DNA from: Clostridiaceae bacterium UBA5444
Lineage (GTDB): Bacteria; Bacillota; Clostridia; Clostridiales; Oxobacteraceae
Direction of reading: 5' to 3'
DNA length: 24,685 bases
NCBI GenBank assembly: GCA_002426575.1
Contig: DIRE01000008.1
Span: forward strand, 3,671 to 28,355
The notes under the pieces were generated by a model. The model was not told where the DNA came from, made no database searches, and saw only the letters and a program-made list of their open reading frames with translations. Below, piece by piece: positions 9,610 to 18,304 of this stretch. Position numbers and translations under genes: made by a program. Position 1 is the stretch's first letter; the number at the start of each line of letters is the position of its first letter.

Positions 9610-11874
9610 CTACTTTCTAGTTATTAAGCATTCCTCGCCTTTCTTCATAACTACTTTAAAATTACTGTCCTTTTCACAATCAACATTAACATCTCTATTA
9701 GCGTATCTTAAAATAATCATTTCACTATCAAAATTATTGTGTACGTAATATTCTCCGTCTTTCGAAGCTTTTAATTCTATATATATCACTTTTTCGTCTT
9801 TTATTTCTGAGGAAACTAGTATACCATTCCATCCCCTGAGGGTATTAAATGATGCACCTTTTACTTTCCACTCCTTTGGTATTGCAGGGAACACTCTTAT
9901 TACATTTCCATCGGTTTTAAGAAGCATCTCTTGGAGTGCATCTGCAGCACACATATTTCCCTCTAAGGTAAATGGCCTGTAATGTAATACTGATACCCCA
10001 CGTTTTTTATAATCACCATTTAAGTGGAAACCGTTAGGAGAACAGAAGTTTTCCCAAAACAGCTTTAGCTGGTAAGCGGCACCTTCTCCATTTTCCTGAA
10101 CTGCATAAAGCTCAGCCATCCATGTAAATGAATAACCTACCCATAGGCCGGTTCCAAGAACCTCTAAGTTACTAATTGTAGCATCTATTATTTTCCTGTC
10201 CTCATAGTTTGAATTATAATCAAGGAGCCTTAATGGATAAATTGCCATGGCATGGGAATGATGCCTATGGCTCTCTTTTAAGGTTTCATTTGGCCCTAGC
10301 ATCAATACATTTTTTTCATTTACACAAAGGCAATCTAATTTTTCCAGTGTTTGTACCCACATATCTTTATCATCGTTTTTAAGAACATCGGAAAAATAAG
10401 AAAGACTCTTAAACAGATATATAAGCAGTGATAAATCAAAATTACTATTAGGTGTAATCCCTGCTACACATCCATCATGGGATTCCGGTGATGAGGATAG
10501 TGGAAGCTTTAATTTGCCTTTTTCGTCAGGTTCCAGCCACCTCATTACACATAACGCAGTTTCCTTGAAGTAAGGATAGACCTTTTCTTTAAGGAACTCA
10601 TCATCTCCAGTATATCGCCAGTGCATGTCAAATGCCTGGCAAAGCCATATCTGGTTTGTAAGATCCAAAGAAAACACTGGTGAGCCTCCTAAGGGTTTTC
10701 CCTTTATGGTCATAACAGAGGGAAGGCATAACCCTGGAGCATCAAAAAATGTACGTGCAAACTCCCGCGCCTCAGGTACAAGATCCCAAAGAAAGTCAAT
10801 AAAACTTTCACCCTCTTCTATATGGTTAGATTTAAGATAGTGCCAATAGCTTAGCTGAGTATTCAAATCACTATGGTAGTCTCCCTTCCATGGCGGAAGA
10901 CTGCCTTCATCTGCAGTCCACACACCCTGAAGAGGCATTGGAGGGCATCCCTTTCTTGAGCATGAACCAAATAGATAGTTGGTAAGGTACCACTGCTTTT
11001 CAAACATTTTGTCAGGCAAGCTTATTGAGCTTTTACCCCAAAATTCTTTCCACCAAGCAGTGTGACTTTTAAGCATTTCCTCGTATCCTGCATCTAGAGC
11101 ATCTTTTACAAGTTTTTTTGCGTCTTTAATCCATGTCTCTCCATCATTGCTGCAGCCGATGTAGTATACTATATCCTTGCCATTATCAATAGCTTTTTCT
11201 CCCATAAATATTCCATATTCAAATTCTTCAGCAGTTTTTTGTACAAACCATTTTAGCCCGTCCGCCTCATATTCCTTTCTTTCAGGATAGGCCAGCTGCC
11301 TAAGTGAATCATTAAAATCTTCATCATCTATTTTAAATGCAGATTCTTCTGCAGAAGAATCTGCATTAATACTCCCAAAGTCATGGGGCAAAATACTTAT
11401 CTTAGGAGCATCTATATCCCCCTTCACTCTAATCCAGCCAAACTTTTTTACAGCATGAAGATAGGTATTTACTACAGCATATTTCTCTCCCCATTTCAAA
11501 GTAACCTCAGCTGTTCCTGTATCAAGTCTAAGCCTGCTTTCCACGTTTTCAGGCTTCTCTTTAAAGGTCATTTCAAGCCGTCCTGCCGGAATCTTCGTGG
11601 GAGTCGGTTTAAAATAGCATTGGTCAAACCTTTTTCCTATTTCATCATAGTTTTTTTCTTTTGAAAGTTCTATAAACTTTTTATAATTAAACTCTTTGCT
11701 TAGTGTTTCTTCTGCAGGTCTGTTATCCCACAGATCTGCCCTATCAAGGCTAAACTTTAGCGGCTCACCATCTCCCCAAACAAGGCATCCTGAAATGCCA
11801 TTTCCAAGAGGAATTGCTTTGTCCCACCGCATTATAGGACTTTGGAAGAATAAATTATTAAGTTCTTTTTTCAT
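9610..11874 (-). CDS. GH95-type alpha-L-fucosidase / alpha-galactosidase-like enzyme
   Basis: This 754-residue protein resembles family GH95, which contains inverting alpha-1,2-L-fucosidases and alpha-L-galactosidases. The N-terminal beta domain carries RWDKAIPLGNGISG (about 16-29) and SLDRADLWDNRP (about 42-53). The helical barrel has HSDLNTQLSYW (about 334-344), SSSPESHDG with a candidate acid Glu464, and SHRHHSHAMAIYPL (about 535-548). Where the bifidobacterial fucosidase AfcA has an Asn-x-Asn pair, this protein appears to have Asp336-x-Asn338, which may mean a different substrate. There is no signal peptide. The ATG follows AAAGGAAG by 6 bases. It lies 50 bases after the second permease gene. 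A scar of a second copy lies near 15800-15850. Family confidence is fairly good; the sugar specificity is not known. Confidence 0.8.
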   Translation of the reverse strand: MKKELNNLFFQSPIMRWDKAIPLGNGISGCLVWGDGEPLKFSLDRADLWDNRPAEETLSKEFNYKKFIELSKEKNYDEIGKRFDQCYFKPTPTKIPAGRLEMTFKEKPENVESRLRLDTGTAEVTLKWGEKYAVVNTYLHAVKKFGWIRVKGDIDAPKISILPHDFGSINADSSAEESAFKIDDEDFNDSLRQLAYPERKEYEADGLKWFVQKTAEEFEYGIFMGEKAIDNGKDIVYYIGCSNDGETWIKDAKKLVKDALDAGYEEMLKSHTAWWKEFWGKSSISLPDKMFEKQWYLTNYLFGSCSRKGCPPMPLQGVWTADEGSLPPWKGDYHSDLNTQLSYWHYLKSNHIEEGESFIDFLWDLVPEAREFARTFFDAPGLCLPSVMTIKGKPLGGSPVFSLDLTNQIWLCQAFDMHWRYTGDDEFLKEKVYPYFKETALCVMRWLEPDEKGKLKLPLSSSPESHDGCVAGITPNSNFDLSLLIYLFKSLSYFSDVLKNDDKDMWVQTLEKLDCLCVNEKNVLMLGPNETLKESHRHHSHAMAIYPLRLLDYNSNYEDRKIIDATISNLEVLGTGLWVGYSFTWMAELYAVQENGEGAAYQLKLFWENFCSPNGFHLNGDYKKRGVSVLHYRPFTLEGNMCAADALQEMLLKTDGNVIRVFPAIPKEWKVKGASFNTLRGWNGILVSSEIKDEKVIYIELKASKDGEYYVHNNFDSEMIILRYANRDVNVDCEKDSNFKVVMKKGEECLITRK

Positions 11875-11924
11875 AACAAACTTCCTTTCATTGCAAAAAC
11901 TCTCGCCTGAATAAATATATTTAC

Positions 11925-12821
11925 TTATCCTTTTATTGAACCTATCATAACACCTTTAACAAAGTATTTTTGCACAAATGGATATACGCACAATATAGGA
12001 AGTGTCGAAACAACTATTGTGCTGTATTTAATTAAATCTTTATACGCATCTTGCTTTACAAACTGGCCTGCACCTTTAGGCATACCGTTCATCATTTGCC
12101 TTGTATCATTTGATATTAATATCTCCCTTAATAGAAGCTGCAGTGGATATTTTGACCTATCCCTCAAGAAAATCATGGCATTAAACCAAGAGTTCCAAAA
12201 TCCTACAGCGCAAAACAAACCTATAACTGCCAGTGTTGCTTTTGAAACTGGAAGTACTATCCTAAATAGTATTGTAAAATCATTGGCACCATCTATTTTA
12301 GCAGACTCTATAAGGCTGTCAGGTATATCTCGAAATGATGTCTTCATAACAATAAGGTTCCATACAGATATTGCTGATGGAAGAATAATTGCCCATCTAG
12401 TGTTGTCTAAATGAAGCCTTTGTACCTGTAAAAAGAATGGAATTAATCCACCACTAAAAAACATTGTAATTGTAACCATAATCATTAGTGGCTTACCAAA
12501 ATATAGGTCTTTTCTTGAAAGTACATAGGCTGACATTGAAGTTAACAGCAAATTTAGGGAGGTTCCAGCTATTACATAAATAAGAGTATTTAAAAATCCA
12601 CTTATAATTTCTGAATTCTGTAATACAAGTGAATAACCATTAAGGGTAAATCCCAATGGTTTAAGTAGGAGTCCCTGATGCTGCATTAATTTATAAGGAT
12701 CGCTGAAAGAAGCAAACAATACATACAAAAGTGGATAGGCACATATAATCATAAGTAAAACAAGTATTATTGTATTAAACACACCAAAAACCTTTTCTCC
12801 TGTACTTTTTTTAATAGACAT
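11925..12821 (-). CDS. ABC sugar transporter permease, YtcP/LplC type
   Basis: This inner-membrane subunit of a CUT1-class oligosaccharide importer has 298 residues and about six membrane segments, the first at about 14-38. The cytoplasmic EAA-like loop that docks the ATPase reads ESAKIDGAND at about 172-181. It ends in the KGVMIGSIKG tail common in this subfamily. I chose the ATG at 12821, preceded by AGGGGTGATAAA. A longer reading from 12878 would run into the preceding gene. Only 10 bases separate it from the first permease, with which it should form the transmembrane heterodimer. No ATPase gene is nearby. Confidence 0.93.
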   Translation of the reverse strand: MSIKKSTGEKVFGVFNTIILVLLMIICAYPLLYVLFASFSDPYKLMQHQGLLLKPLGFTLNGYSLVLQNSEIISGFLNTLIYVIAGTSLNLLLTSMSAYVLSRKDLYFGKPLMIMVTITMFFSGGLIPFFLQVQRLHLDNTRWAIILPSAISVWNLIVMKTSFRDIPDSLIESAKIDGANDFTILFRIVLPVSKATLAVIGLFCAVGFWNSWFNAMIFLRDRSKYPLQLLLREILISNDTRQMMNGMPKGAGQFVKQDAYKDLIKYSTIVVSTLPILCVYPFVQKYFVKGVMIGSIKG

Positions 12822-12831
12822 TTTATCACCC

Positions 12832-13788
12832 CTACCATAAACTTGTATCAGAAATCTTCTTACTGAGCTGATTAGCAAATACTAGCAGTATAAATCCAAT
12901 AGCTGATTCAAAAAGTCCTACTGCTGTACTGAAGCTATAATTTGCATTAATTAATCCTTTTCTATATACGTAACTGGATATAACATCAGAAGTCTCATAT
13001 GTCAAAGGATTATATAACAAAATAATCTTCTCAGAGCCTACACTCATTAATCCTCCTATGCTGAGTATTAACATTGTTACAATTGTAGGCGAAATCCCTG
13101 GAAGTGTTACATATAATAGTTGTTTCCACCGCCCCGCTCCATCTATAGTAGCTGCTTCATATAATGTAGGATCTATGCCTGAAAGTGCGGCCAAATATAT
13201 TATGCTGTCCCATCCTATACTCTGCCATAGTCCTGAACCTATATAAATAGTTCTAAACCACTCAGGCTTTGTGAGCCAGTTTTGAGGCTCTACTCCGAAG
13301 ATGGATAGTATTGAATTCAATAATCCATCAGTTCCTGTAAAATCTATAATCATACCACATATTACAACAAGTGAAATAAAATGCGGTAAATACGTAATCG
13401 TCTGCACACAGCGTTTAAACTTATCTCTTCTCACTTCATTTAATAGCAGTGCTAATATTATGGCAGCAGGAAATCCCCACAAAAGTGAGTAGATGCTAAG
13501 AAAAAATGTATTTTTAATTGTTCTGCCAAAATACATGCTATGAAAGAAAGAACTAAAGTGCTTTAACCCAACCCATGGGCTTCCCGTTATTCCAAGCGTT
13601 GGGCTATAATCTTTAAATGCTATAATAACTCCATACATAGGTATATAGCAGAAAAGTATAAAGAATACTATCATTGGGATTGCCATTATATAAATATATT
13701 TATTTCTTTTAATGTCCTTACCTATCTTTTCCCATGTGCTAATCTTTCGTTTGCTATTAAATTCACTGTTAATCTGTAATTCACTCAT
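12832..13788 (-). CDS. ABC sugar transporter permease, LplB/YteP type
   Basis: This 318-residue inner-membrane permease has a charged N-terminal tail (about 1-30), about six hydrophobic segments starting at about 31-50, and the EAA loop at about 211-228 (EAATIDGAGRWKQ followed by LPGISP). LplB-type permeases pair with YtcP-type permeases and a large lipoprotein binding protein in importers for complex plant oligosaccharides. Both partners are adjacent here. The ATG follows AGGAGG by 6 bases. The gene begins 85 bases after the hairpin that follows the binding-protein gene, an arrangement that usually keeps binding-protein mRNA more abundant than permease mRNA. Confidence 0.93.
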   Translation of the reverse strand: MSELQINSEFNSKRKISTWEKIGKDIKRNKYIYIMAIPMIVFFILFCYIPMYGVIIAFKDYSPTLGITGSPWVGLKHFSSFFHSMYFGRTIKNTFFLSIYSLLWGFPAAIILALLLNEVRRDKFKRCVQTITYLPHFISLVVICGMIIDFTGTDGLLNSILSIFGVEPQNWLTKPEWFRTIYIGSGLWQSIGWDSIIYLAALSGIDPTLYEAATIDGAGRWKQLLYVTLPGISPTIVTMLILSIGGLMSVGSEKIILLYNPLTYETSDVISSYVYRKGLINANYSFSTAVGLFESAIGFILLVFANQLSKKISDTSLW

Positions 13789-13873
13789 AGTTTACCTCCT
13801 CGATTAACCGATTTATTTTCTCGTATTTTGTCATCATTTTTGAGAAATATTAGGGTTGTATAGATATGTAGAT

Positions 13874-13925
13874 GGGGCTGCTGCACAATGAATAAAAATA
13901 TATATTAAACAATTGCAACAACCCC
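13874..13925 (-). terminator. Intra-operon hairpin after the binding-protein gene, copy 2
   Basis: The same 12-bp stem as at 9446-9497 lies 24 bases past the binding-protein stop codon and before the permease genes. A hairpin between a binding-protein gene and its permeases is common in ABC operons, where it stabilises the upstream message and lowers permease expression. There is no strong T run, so partial read-through is expected. Confidence 0.7.
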
Positions 13926-13949
13926 AATCCAATTATTATTTATTAATTA

Positions 13950-15515
13950 TTATCTCTTATTGAATCTATCAAGGGCATCCTGCTGTATCTTTATTGCATC
14001 TTCTATACCCATCTTTTTAAGCTGATTTATATAGTTGTCAAACTTGCTCAAAGGCTCAGCTCCAGTTATAAACTTCAGTATGCTTTCACCTTTAAATGTG
14101 TTGATTTCAGTCATAACTGATGAATACTTATCATTCTCTTCCGCAGTCATGCTTGTCATAGGTATACAATAGTCATACTCTGCCTTGGACCATGTGTCCA
14201 TACAATCCTGTGATTCCGGTGAGAATGGAGGACATGCAGCCCAATCTCTAAGGTATGGTCCTATGCCACGCTTGTATTTCTCTTGTATTGTCCAGTAGTC
14301 ACCGTCAGGATTTTTAGTCATCAAATCTGTAAATTGAGGCTTGCCATCAACCATCTTATAACTTACATCTTCAATTCCATAGTTGTATAGCATAGCTCCT
14401 TCAGGGCTGTAAGCATAATCAAACCATTTAACAGCCTCTTCAGGATGTTTGCAGGATGATGTAATAACTGCCTCATAACCCTTATTGTTGTAATCAACCT
14501 CTCTATAGTGTACATTTTCACCAGGTTTTAATGATGGATATGGTGCTGCAGCAAATTGACCTTTTGGGTCTGCAGACTTTAAAGCAGCAGAATAGGTGTC
14601 AACTGATCCATATGGTCCCATGAAAACTCCTGCTTTTCCTGATGTAATCATTGCTTCTTTGCTCTTGTTATCACGTGTGGCGAAGTCCTTATCAATAAGG
14701 CCTTCCTTATACCATTTGTTCATTGTTGTAAGGTAATCCTTAAACTCTGGTTCATACGGTCCATATTTTACCACACCATCTTTCTGGTAGAAATAAGGTC
14801 CAATGTCATAAGCACCGACGAAAACCCCGAAATAGTCAACACCGCTTTTGTTCATCATCAGGGGTGCCTGTACATTTTTCTTTTCCTTAAACGCTTTTAA
14901 CGCAGTGTGCCATTCATCAATTGTTGTTGGTATTTTTAATCCAAGTTCATCTAGCCAGTCTTTACGAATTTCTGGGCCATGCCATGCTGGCTCATCCATT
15001 GTTTGGATGCAGGGGAATCCCCATATGTTACCCTCATCTGTTATGGTTTGCTGTGCTATGTTTTTATCGCTTTCCCTAAGCTTTTTAAAATTTGGAGCAT
15101 ATTTATCAATTAAATCATTTAATTTAATAAAAGCCCCATCATTAATTGCCTTATCAACTCCTCCGGGATATGCACTGCCATAATCCTGAATAATATCAGG
15201 CATGTCATTTGAGTTGATCATTATGTTAAATTGCTCTTGTGCCTGTCCTTCAGCTGGGTGTATAAATTCTATATGAACACCCGTCCTTTTTTCAAGTTCT
15301 TTGTACATTTCGCTTTCATTAAGGCTTTTTATTGCCTGCGATGGAGAAAATTCTATCCAGTATGTCAATGTTACTTTCTCATCTGGGTTAGTAGCATCTG
15401 CACCTTTACTATCCCCGTCCTTTTTGCCACATCCTGTTATAGATGTAACGATTAATCCCATTACAAGGAGTAAAGATATTATTTTCTTCTTATTCATTAT
15501 TTTCTTACTATTCAT
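13950..15515 (-). CDS. Extracellular sugar-binding lipoprotein of an ABC transporter
   Basis: This 521-residue protein is a large family 1-type solute-binding protein of the LipO/YtcQ group. It has a lysine-rich start, a hydrophobic segment (about 11-25) and a lipobox SITGC with Cys29, so it should be processed by signal peptidase II and anchored outside the membrane. The mature part begins GKKDGDSKG and contains typical motifs such as LTYWIEF (about 49-55) and KAGVFMGPYG. It captures an oligosaccharide for the LplB/YtcP permeases that follow. The chosen ATG lies 11 bases after GGGAGGG; an in-frame ATG six codons later is possible. The last 20 codons and the 3' hairpin are duplicated at 9446-9570. 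It is the first gene of the operon behind the promoter near 15611-15638. Confidence 0.93.
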   Translation of the reverse strand: MNSKKIMNKKKIISLLLVMGLIVTSITGCGKKDGDSKGADATNPDEKVTLTYWIEFSPSQAIKSLNESEMYKELEKRTGVHIEFIHPAEGQAQEQFNIMINSNDMPDIIQDYGSAYPGGVDKAINDGAFIKLNDLIDKYAPNFKKLRESDKNIAQQTITDEGNIWGFPCIQTMDEPAWHGPEIRKDWLDELGLKIPTTIDEWHTALKAFKEKKNVQAPLMMNKSGVDYFGVFVGAYDIGPYFYQKDGVVKYGPYEPEFKDYLTTMNKWYKEGLIDKDFATRDNKSKEAMITSGKAGVFMGPYGSVDTYSAALKSADPKGQFAAAPYPSLKPGENVHYREVDYNNKGYEAVITSSCKHPEEAVKWFDYAYSPEGAMLYNYGIEDVSYKMVDGKPQFTDLMTKNPDGDYWTIQEKYKRGIGPYLRDWAACPPFSPESQDCMDTWSKAEYDYCIPMTSMTAEENDKYSSVMTEINTFKGESILKFITGAEPLSKFDNYINQLKKMGIEDAIKIQQDALDRFNKR

Positions 15516-15571
15516 TTGAATATTGACCCTCCCTTTCGTAATGCCATTAATTAACTATATTAAGTTGTATG

Positions 15572-15591
15572 AATTAAGCGGCCGCTTAATT
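15572..15591. promoter_or_regulatory. Perfect 20-bp palindrome, candidate operator
   Basis: AATTAAGCGGCCGCTTAATT is a perfect inverted repeat with a GC-rich centre in very AT-rich surroundings. It lies about 13-32 bases downstream of the predicted start of the operon transcript, where a bound repressor would block elongation. The AAGCG/CGCTT halves resemble LacI/CcpA-type half sites with two extra central bases, but the match to a canonical cre site is imperfect. The regulator is unknown. Confidence 0.5.
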
Positions 15592-15610
15592 TTTATGTTG
15601 AACTGTTTTT

Positions 15611-15638
15611 ATTATAACAACAAACACTGCATTAACAA
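15611..15638 (-). promoter_or_regulatory. Predicted promoter of the transport and glycosidase operon
   Basis: On the minus strand TTGTTA (15638-15633) and TATAAT (15616-15611) are separated by 16 bases. The -10 box is perfect and the -35 box matches 4 of 6, as expected for an activator-dependent promoter. Transcription would start near 15604 and could run through to the terminator near position 131. Confidence 0.55.
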
Positions 15639-15664
15639 ATATCGAGTTTTTTCACAATTATCAA

Positions 15665-15710
15665 AAAAGTACATATGGCGTATAAAGGAGTGCGAATTGC
15701 ATATACTTTT
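15665..15710. promoter_or_regulatory. Imperfect inverted repeat upstream of promoter, candidate activator site
   Basis: AAAAGTACATATG (15665-15677) is mirrored by CATATACTTTT (15700-15710) with a two-base gap. The element lies about 60-106 bases upstream of the predicted transcription start, where AraC-family activators commonly bind, and the AraC-type regulator gene is next door. Binding is inferred from position only. Confidence 0.35.
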
Positions 15711-15747
15711 CAGAATATTCATGCCTATCAATTATCATTTATTTCAC

Positions 15748-15849
15748 TATTATCATTTTCAAACATGGGTGTAAACCCTGCCATTGCCTACCTTCTAATT
15801 GGGAAAAATAAATTATTAAGTATTTTTTTCATAACAAGCTTCCTCTCAT
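15748..15849 (-). pseudogene. Internal-deletion scar of a second GH95 gene
   Basis: Positions 15802-15849 match 11844-11891, the ribosome-binding site and first codons of GH95, at 43 of 48 bases. Positions 15748-15800 match 9570-9622, the end of GH95 and the bases after it, at 43 of 53. What is left reads MKKILNNLFFPIRR and a TAG that aligns with the GH95 stop codon. A second GH95 copy has thus lost about 740 codons between its first ten and last few. The start still has an AGAGGAAG ribosome-binding site, so the 14-codon relic may be translated, but no function is suggested. Confidence 0.8.
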
Positions 15850-15876
15850 CATTATCATTTTTAATGCATTAATAAT

Positions 15877-15922
15877 AAAAGGCTTTGCCTGCATATAAAG
15901 CTATACAGGCAAAGCCTTTTAT
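15877..15922 (-). terminator. Terminator of the AraC-type regulator gene
   Basis: AAAAGGCTTTGCCTG and CAGGCAAAGCCTTTT form a perfect 15-bp stem around a 14-base loop, about 11 bases past the regulator stop codon. A's before and T's after the stem make it usable in both directions. It separates the regulator transcript from the operon. Confidence 0.88.
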
Positions 15923-15932
15923 CCCATCCCTG

Positions 15933-18272
15933 TTATTGCATTCCAGCGTATTTCCCAGGGGTTATCCCTTCATACTTTTTAAATACCCTAATAAATGCAA
16001 CACTGTTGTAATATCCTACCTTTTCAGCAACATCCTTTATGCTTATATTCTTTTGCTTCATTAATTCTTTTGCTTTTTCTATTCTAACCCTATGAATATA
16101 TTCTAGTACCCCACTTCCTGTCTCCTTCTTAAAAACTCTGGTTAGATGTACATCGCTTACACCAATTTCATCTGCAACCATGGAAACGCTTAAATTTGGG
16201 TTTTCATAGTTAGATTCAATAAAGCTTACTATATCATCTTTTATACTTGTACTATTTTCCTGACTTTTTCTTTCCATGTATTCACTTAGCTCATCTAATA
16301 TACTGTCCATCTCATTTTGCAATTGTTTGATGGTTACACAGTTAAGCAACCTATCAGCAATATTGAGTTTGTCCAAAAATTGTTTATCACATACAATACT
16401 AAGTTCTTCCATAATATTTAGCATTGTGTTTATAATACCAAACATACGGCATTTCACCATTTGTACAGAGGCAAATGGAACGCTAAAACTCTGCAAGAAA
16501 ACAGAGTCTAGCACCTCCTTTGCCTTATTATATTCGCCTGCCATTATAAAGTTGGTGAACTGCTTTTGCTTCTCTGCTCCAAATTCGTATTTAGCTTCGG
16601 GATCTTTTAAAGCATTTATGTTAGTATATTGTATGATTTTTCCCCCGCCCATTAACCTTTTATACTCAAATGCATCGATAGCCTCTTTATAGGTTTCCGG
16701 TATTTCTTCATAACCTTTATGTATATCACTTATTGACACGGTAAAATATATATTAAATTTTTCTTCAATAAAGTCCGTTGCCATCTCTGCAATAGCTAGC
16801 ATATCCTCCTGAATCTTTTCCTTTTCCTCATCACAGACATTAATTAGGCAGCACAGCATTTCATCAACTTCAGCCATATATGATGTACTGCGCTCTCCTA
16901 TCATCTCCTGTATTGTATCTCCAATTATAATGTATATATTCTTAAGAACATCTCCATTTGGTACTTGACTGCTTCCGCTTCCAATAGAGTTTATATCAAA
17001 TGCCTCAACATAAAAGAGCATAGAAGCAAAATATTCACTAGTAAACTTAATATCGTTTGATTCGCATGCATCTTCAATTGTATCCTCAGGCTTTATCTGT
17101 CCCTTAAGAAGTTTACATAAAAAACTATTTCTAATAACATCATTTTGCTGCTCAAGCCTTTCATGTATTTTTTGATCCTCATCTATTATTCCTAGTATAG
17201 ATTCTTCAATGAAATCATATCCCACATACTTTCCTTCAGTTCGCTTGTCTCCCTTATTTGTAATTATTTGAATTAATCTACCTACTGGGTTGTAATTCAT
17301 CTTAGTAAGAAAATAAGCTGCAAGTATTCCTATTAATAGGCACAGCAAAATGCTAATATATGTAACCTTCCTTACATGCTGCGCCTTTTGTAGAAATACC
17401 TCCTTGGGTAGTACTGACACATACTTCCAATCACTAACCTTAGAGGAAACATAAGAAACAACCATTGGTTTACCATTTATCTTTTCATGGAGTATATCAT
17501 AATCTTTCCCCAATTCCTCGTATTTTATGGGTTGAGGCAAATTATATGTACCCGTAGATGCTATAACGTTGTTATGGCTATCTATAATGAATATTGTACC
17601 CTCATCCATCCATTTGACTTTATTTATTTCTTCCTTAATAACGTTTTCATCCATTACTATAACTGCGGTTGCAGCTGGCTGACCTACACCAGCTAAAGGA
17701 AACGACTGCATAAAGGCAACGCTTTTTTGTACAGCTCCTCTGTCGTTTAAACTTTTTATAGGTATATAGGATCTTACATGCTTATCTTTAATAGTATTTA
17801 TCCATTTATCATACGTCATATTATCATCACATTTATAGTAAAACTCATAAAAATCCTTTGAGTCATATTTTCCTCTTGGAGATAATATGAAATCATTATA
17901 ATTATAATAAATATAAAAATCATCTATGAAATTATTAGCAGCCTTATACGTCTTTAAATCTTTTATTATGTTTGTTAATGTAATTATGTGAAAAGGCTGT
18001 ATTTCGTCTTTTAAATACATGATGCCAATATTTTTCGCATCCCAACCTGCCTCTAGGCTCATGCCCTCCATACCTTTAAGCTGCCCATCCATTACCTGCT
18101 GAACCTGTTTTAATGATGCAGTATGTGCCTTGTTTATTTCATATTCAATTACATCCATTGCCTCACCATATGAAAAGGTTATAATTACTAAGGGCACTAA
18201 CAATATTAAAATATATGATGCAAGCCAGGATAAAAATATATTTTTATTCCTAAGCTGAGAGATTTTCGACAT
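15933..18272 (-). CDS. Membrane-anchored AraC/YesN-type transcriptional regulator
   Basis: This 779-residue one-component regulator has a membrane helix at about 13-35, an extracytoplasmic sensor region (about 36-300, Cache-like by layout), a second helix at about 303-323, a long cytoplasmic linker, and an AraC-type double helix-turn-helix DNA-binding domain at about 677-779 (LSVSMVADEIGVSDVHLTRVFKKETG, then ISIKDVAEKVGYYNSVAFIRVFKKYEGITPGKY, split here by a short spacer). Such proteins typically sense sugars or binding-protein complexes outside the cell and activate the adjacent LplB/YtcP-type transport operon. I chose the ATG at 18272, with AAGGAG 8 bases upstream, over the longer reading from 18314. 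It has its own terminator, so it is transcribed apart from its likely target operon. Confidence 0.92.
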   Translation of the reverse strand: MSKISQLRNKNIFLSWLASYILILLVPLVIITFSYGEAMDVIEYEINKAHTASLKQVQQVMDGQLKGMEGMSLEAGWDAKNIGIMYLKDEIQPFHIITLTNIIKDLKTYKAANNFIDDFYIYYNYNDFILSPRGKYDSKDFYEFYYKCDDNMTYDKWINTIKDKHVRSYIPIKSLNDRGAVQKSVAFMQSFPLAGVGQPAATAVIVMDENVIKEEINKVKWMDEGTIFIIDSHNNVIASTGTYNLPQPIKYEELGKDYDILHEKINGKPMVVSYVSSKVSDWKYVSVLPKEVFLQKAQHVRKVTYISILLCLLIGILAAYFLTKMNYNPVGRLIQIITNKGDKRTEGKYVGYDFIEESILGIIDEDQKIHERLEQQNDVIRNSFLCKLLKGQIKPEDTIEDACESNDIKFTSEYFASMLFYVEAFDINSIGSGSSQVPNGDVLKNIYIIIGDTIQEMIGERSTSYMAEVDEMLCCLINVCDEEKEKIQEDMLAIAEMATDFIEEKFNIYFTVSISDIHKGYEEIPETYKEAIDAFEYKRLMGGGKIIQYTNINALKDPEAKYEFGAEKQKQFTNFIMAGEYNKAKEVLDSVFLQSFSVPFASVQMVKCRMFGIINTMLNIMEELSIVCDKQFLDKLNIADRLLNCVTIKQLQNEMDSILDELSEYMERKSQENSTSIKDDIVSFIESNYENPNLSVSMVADEIGVSDVHLTRVFKKETGSGVLEYIHRVRIEKAKELMKQKNISIKDVAEKVGYYNSVAFIRVFKKYEGITPGKYAGMQ

Positions 18273-18304
18273 AAAATTGCTCCTTAATTTATATAATATT
18301 ATAT

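Noticed and set aside
9426..9622. Composite duplicated segment considered as a miniature transposable element
   Set aside because: Its parts correspond to a gene tail, a 3' hairpin and a gene flank in conserved order, with no terminal inverted repeats or target duplications; gene duplication and loss explains it better.
12019..12414. 131-codon plus-strand ORF inside the second permease gene
   Set aside because: It is the shadow of a clear membrane protein gene, with no start signal of its own.
15523..15774. 83-codon plus-strand ORF upstream of the binding-protein gene
   Set aside because: No ribosome-binding site, composition of AT-rich noncoding DNA, and it overlaps the predicted operon promoter, palindrome and activator site.
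16276..16692. 138-codon plus-strand ORF inside the regulator gene
   Set aside because: Opposite-strand shadow of the regulator with no ribosome-binding site or recognisable domain.
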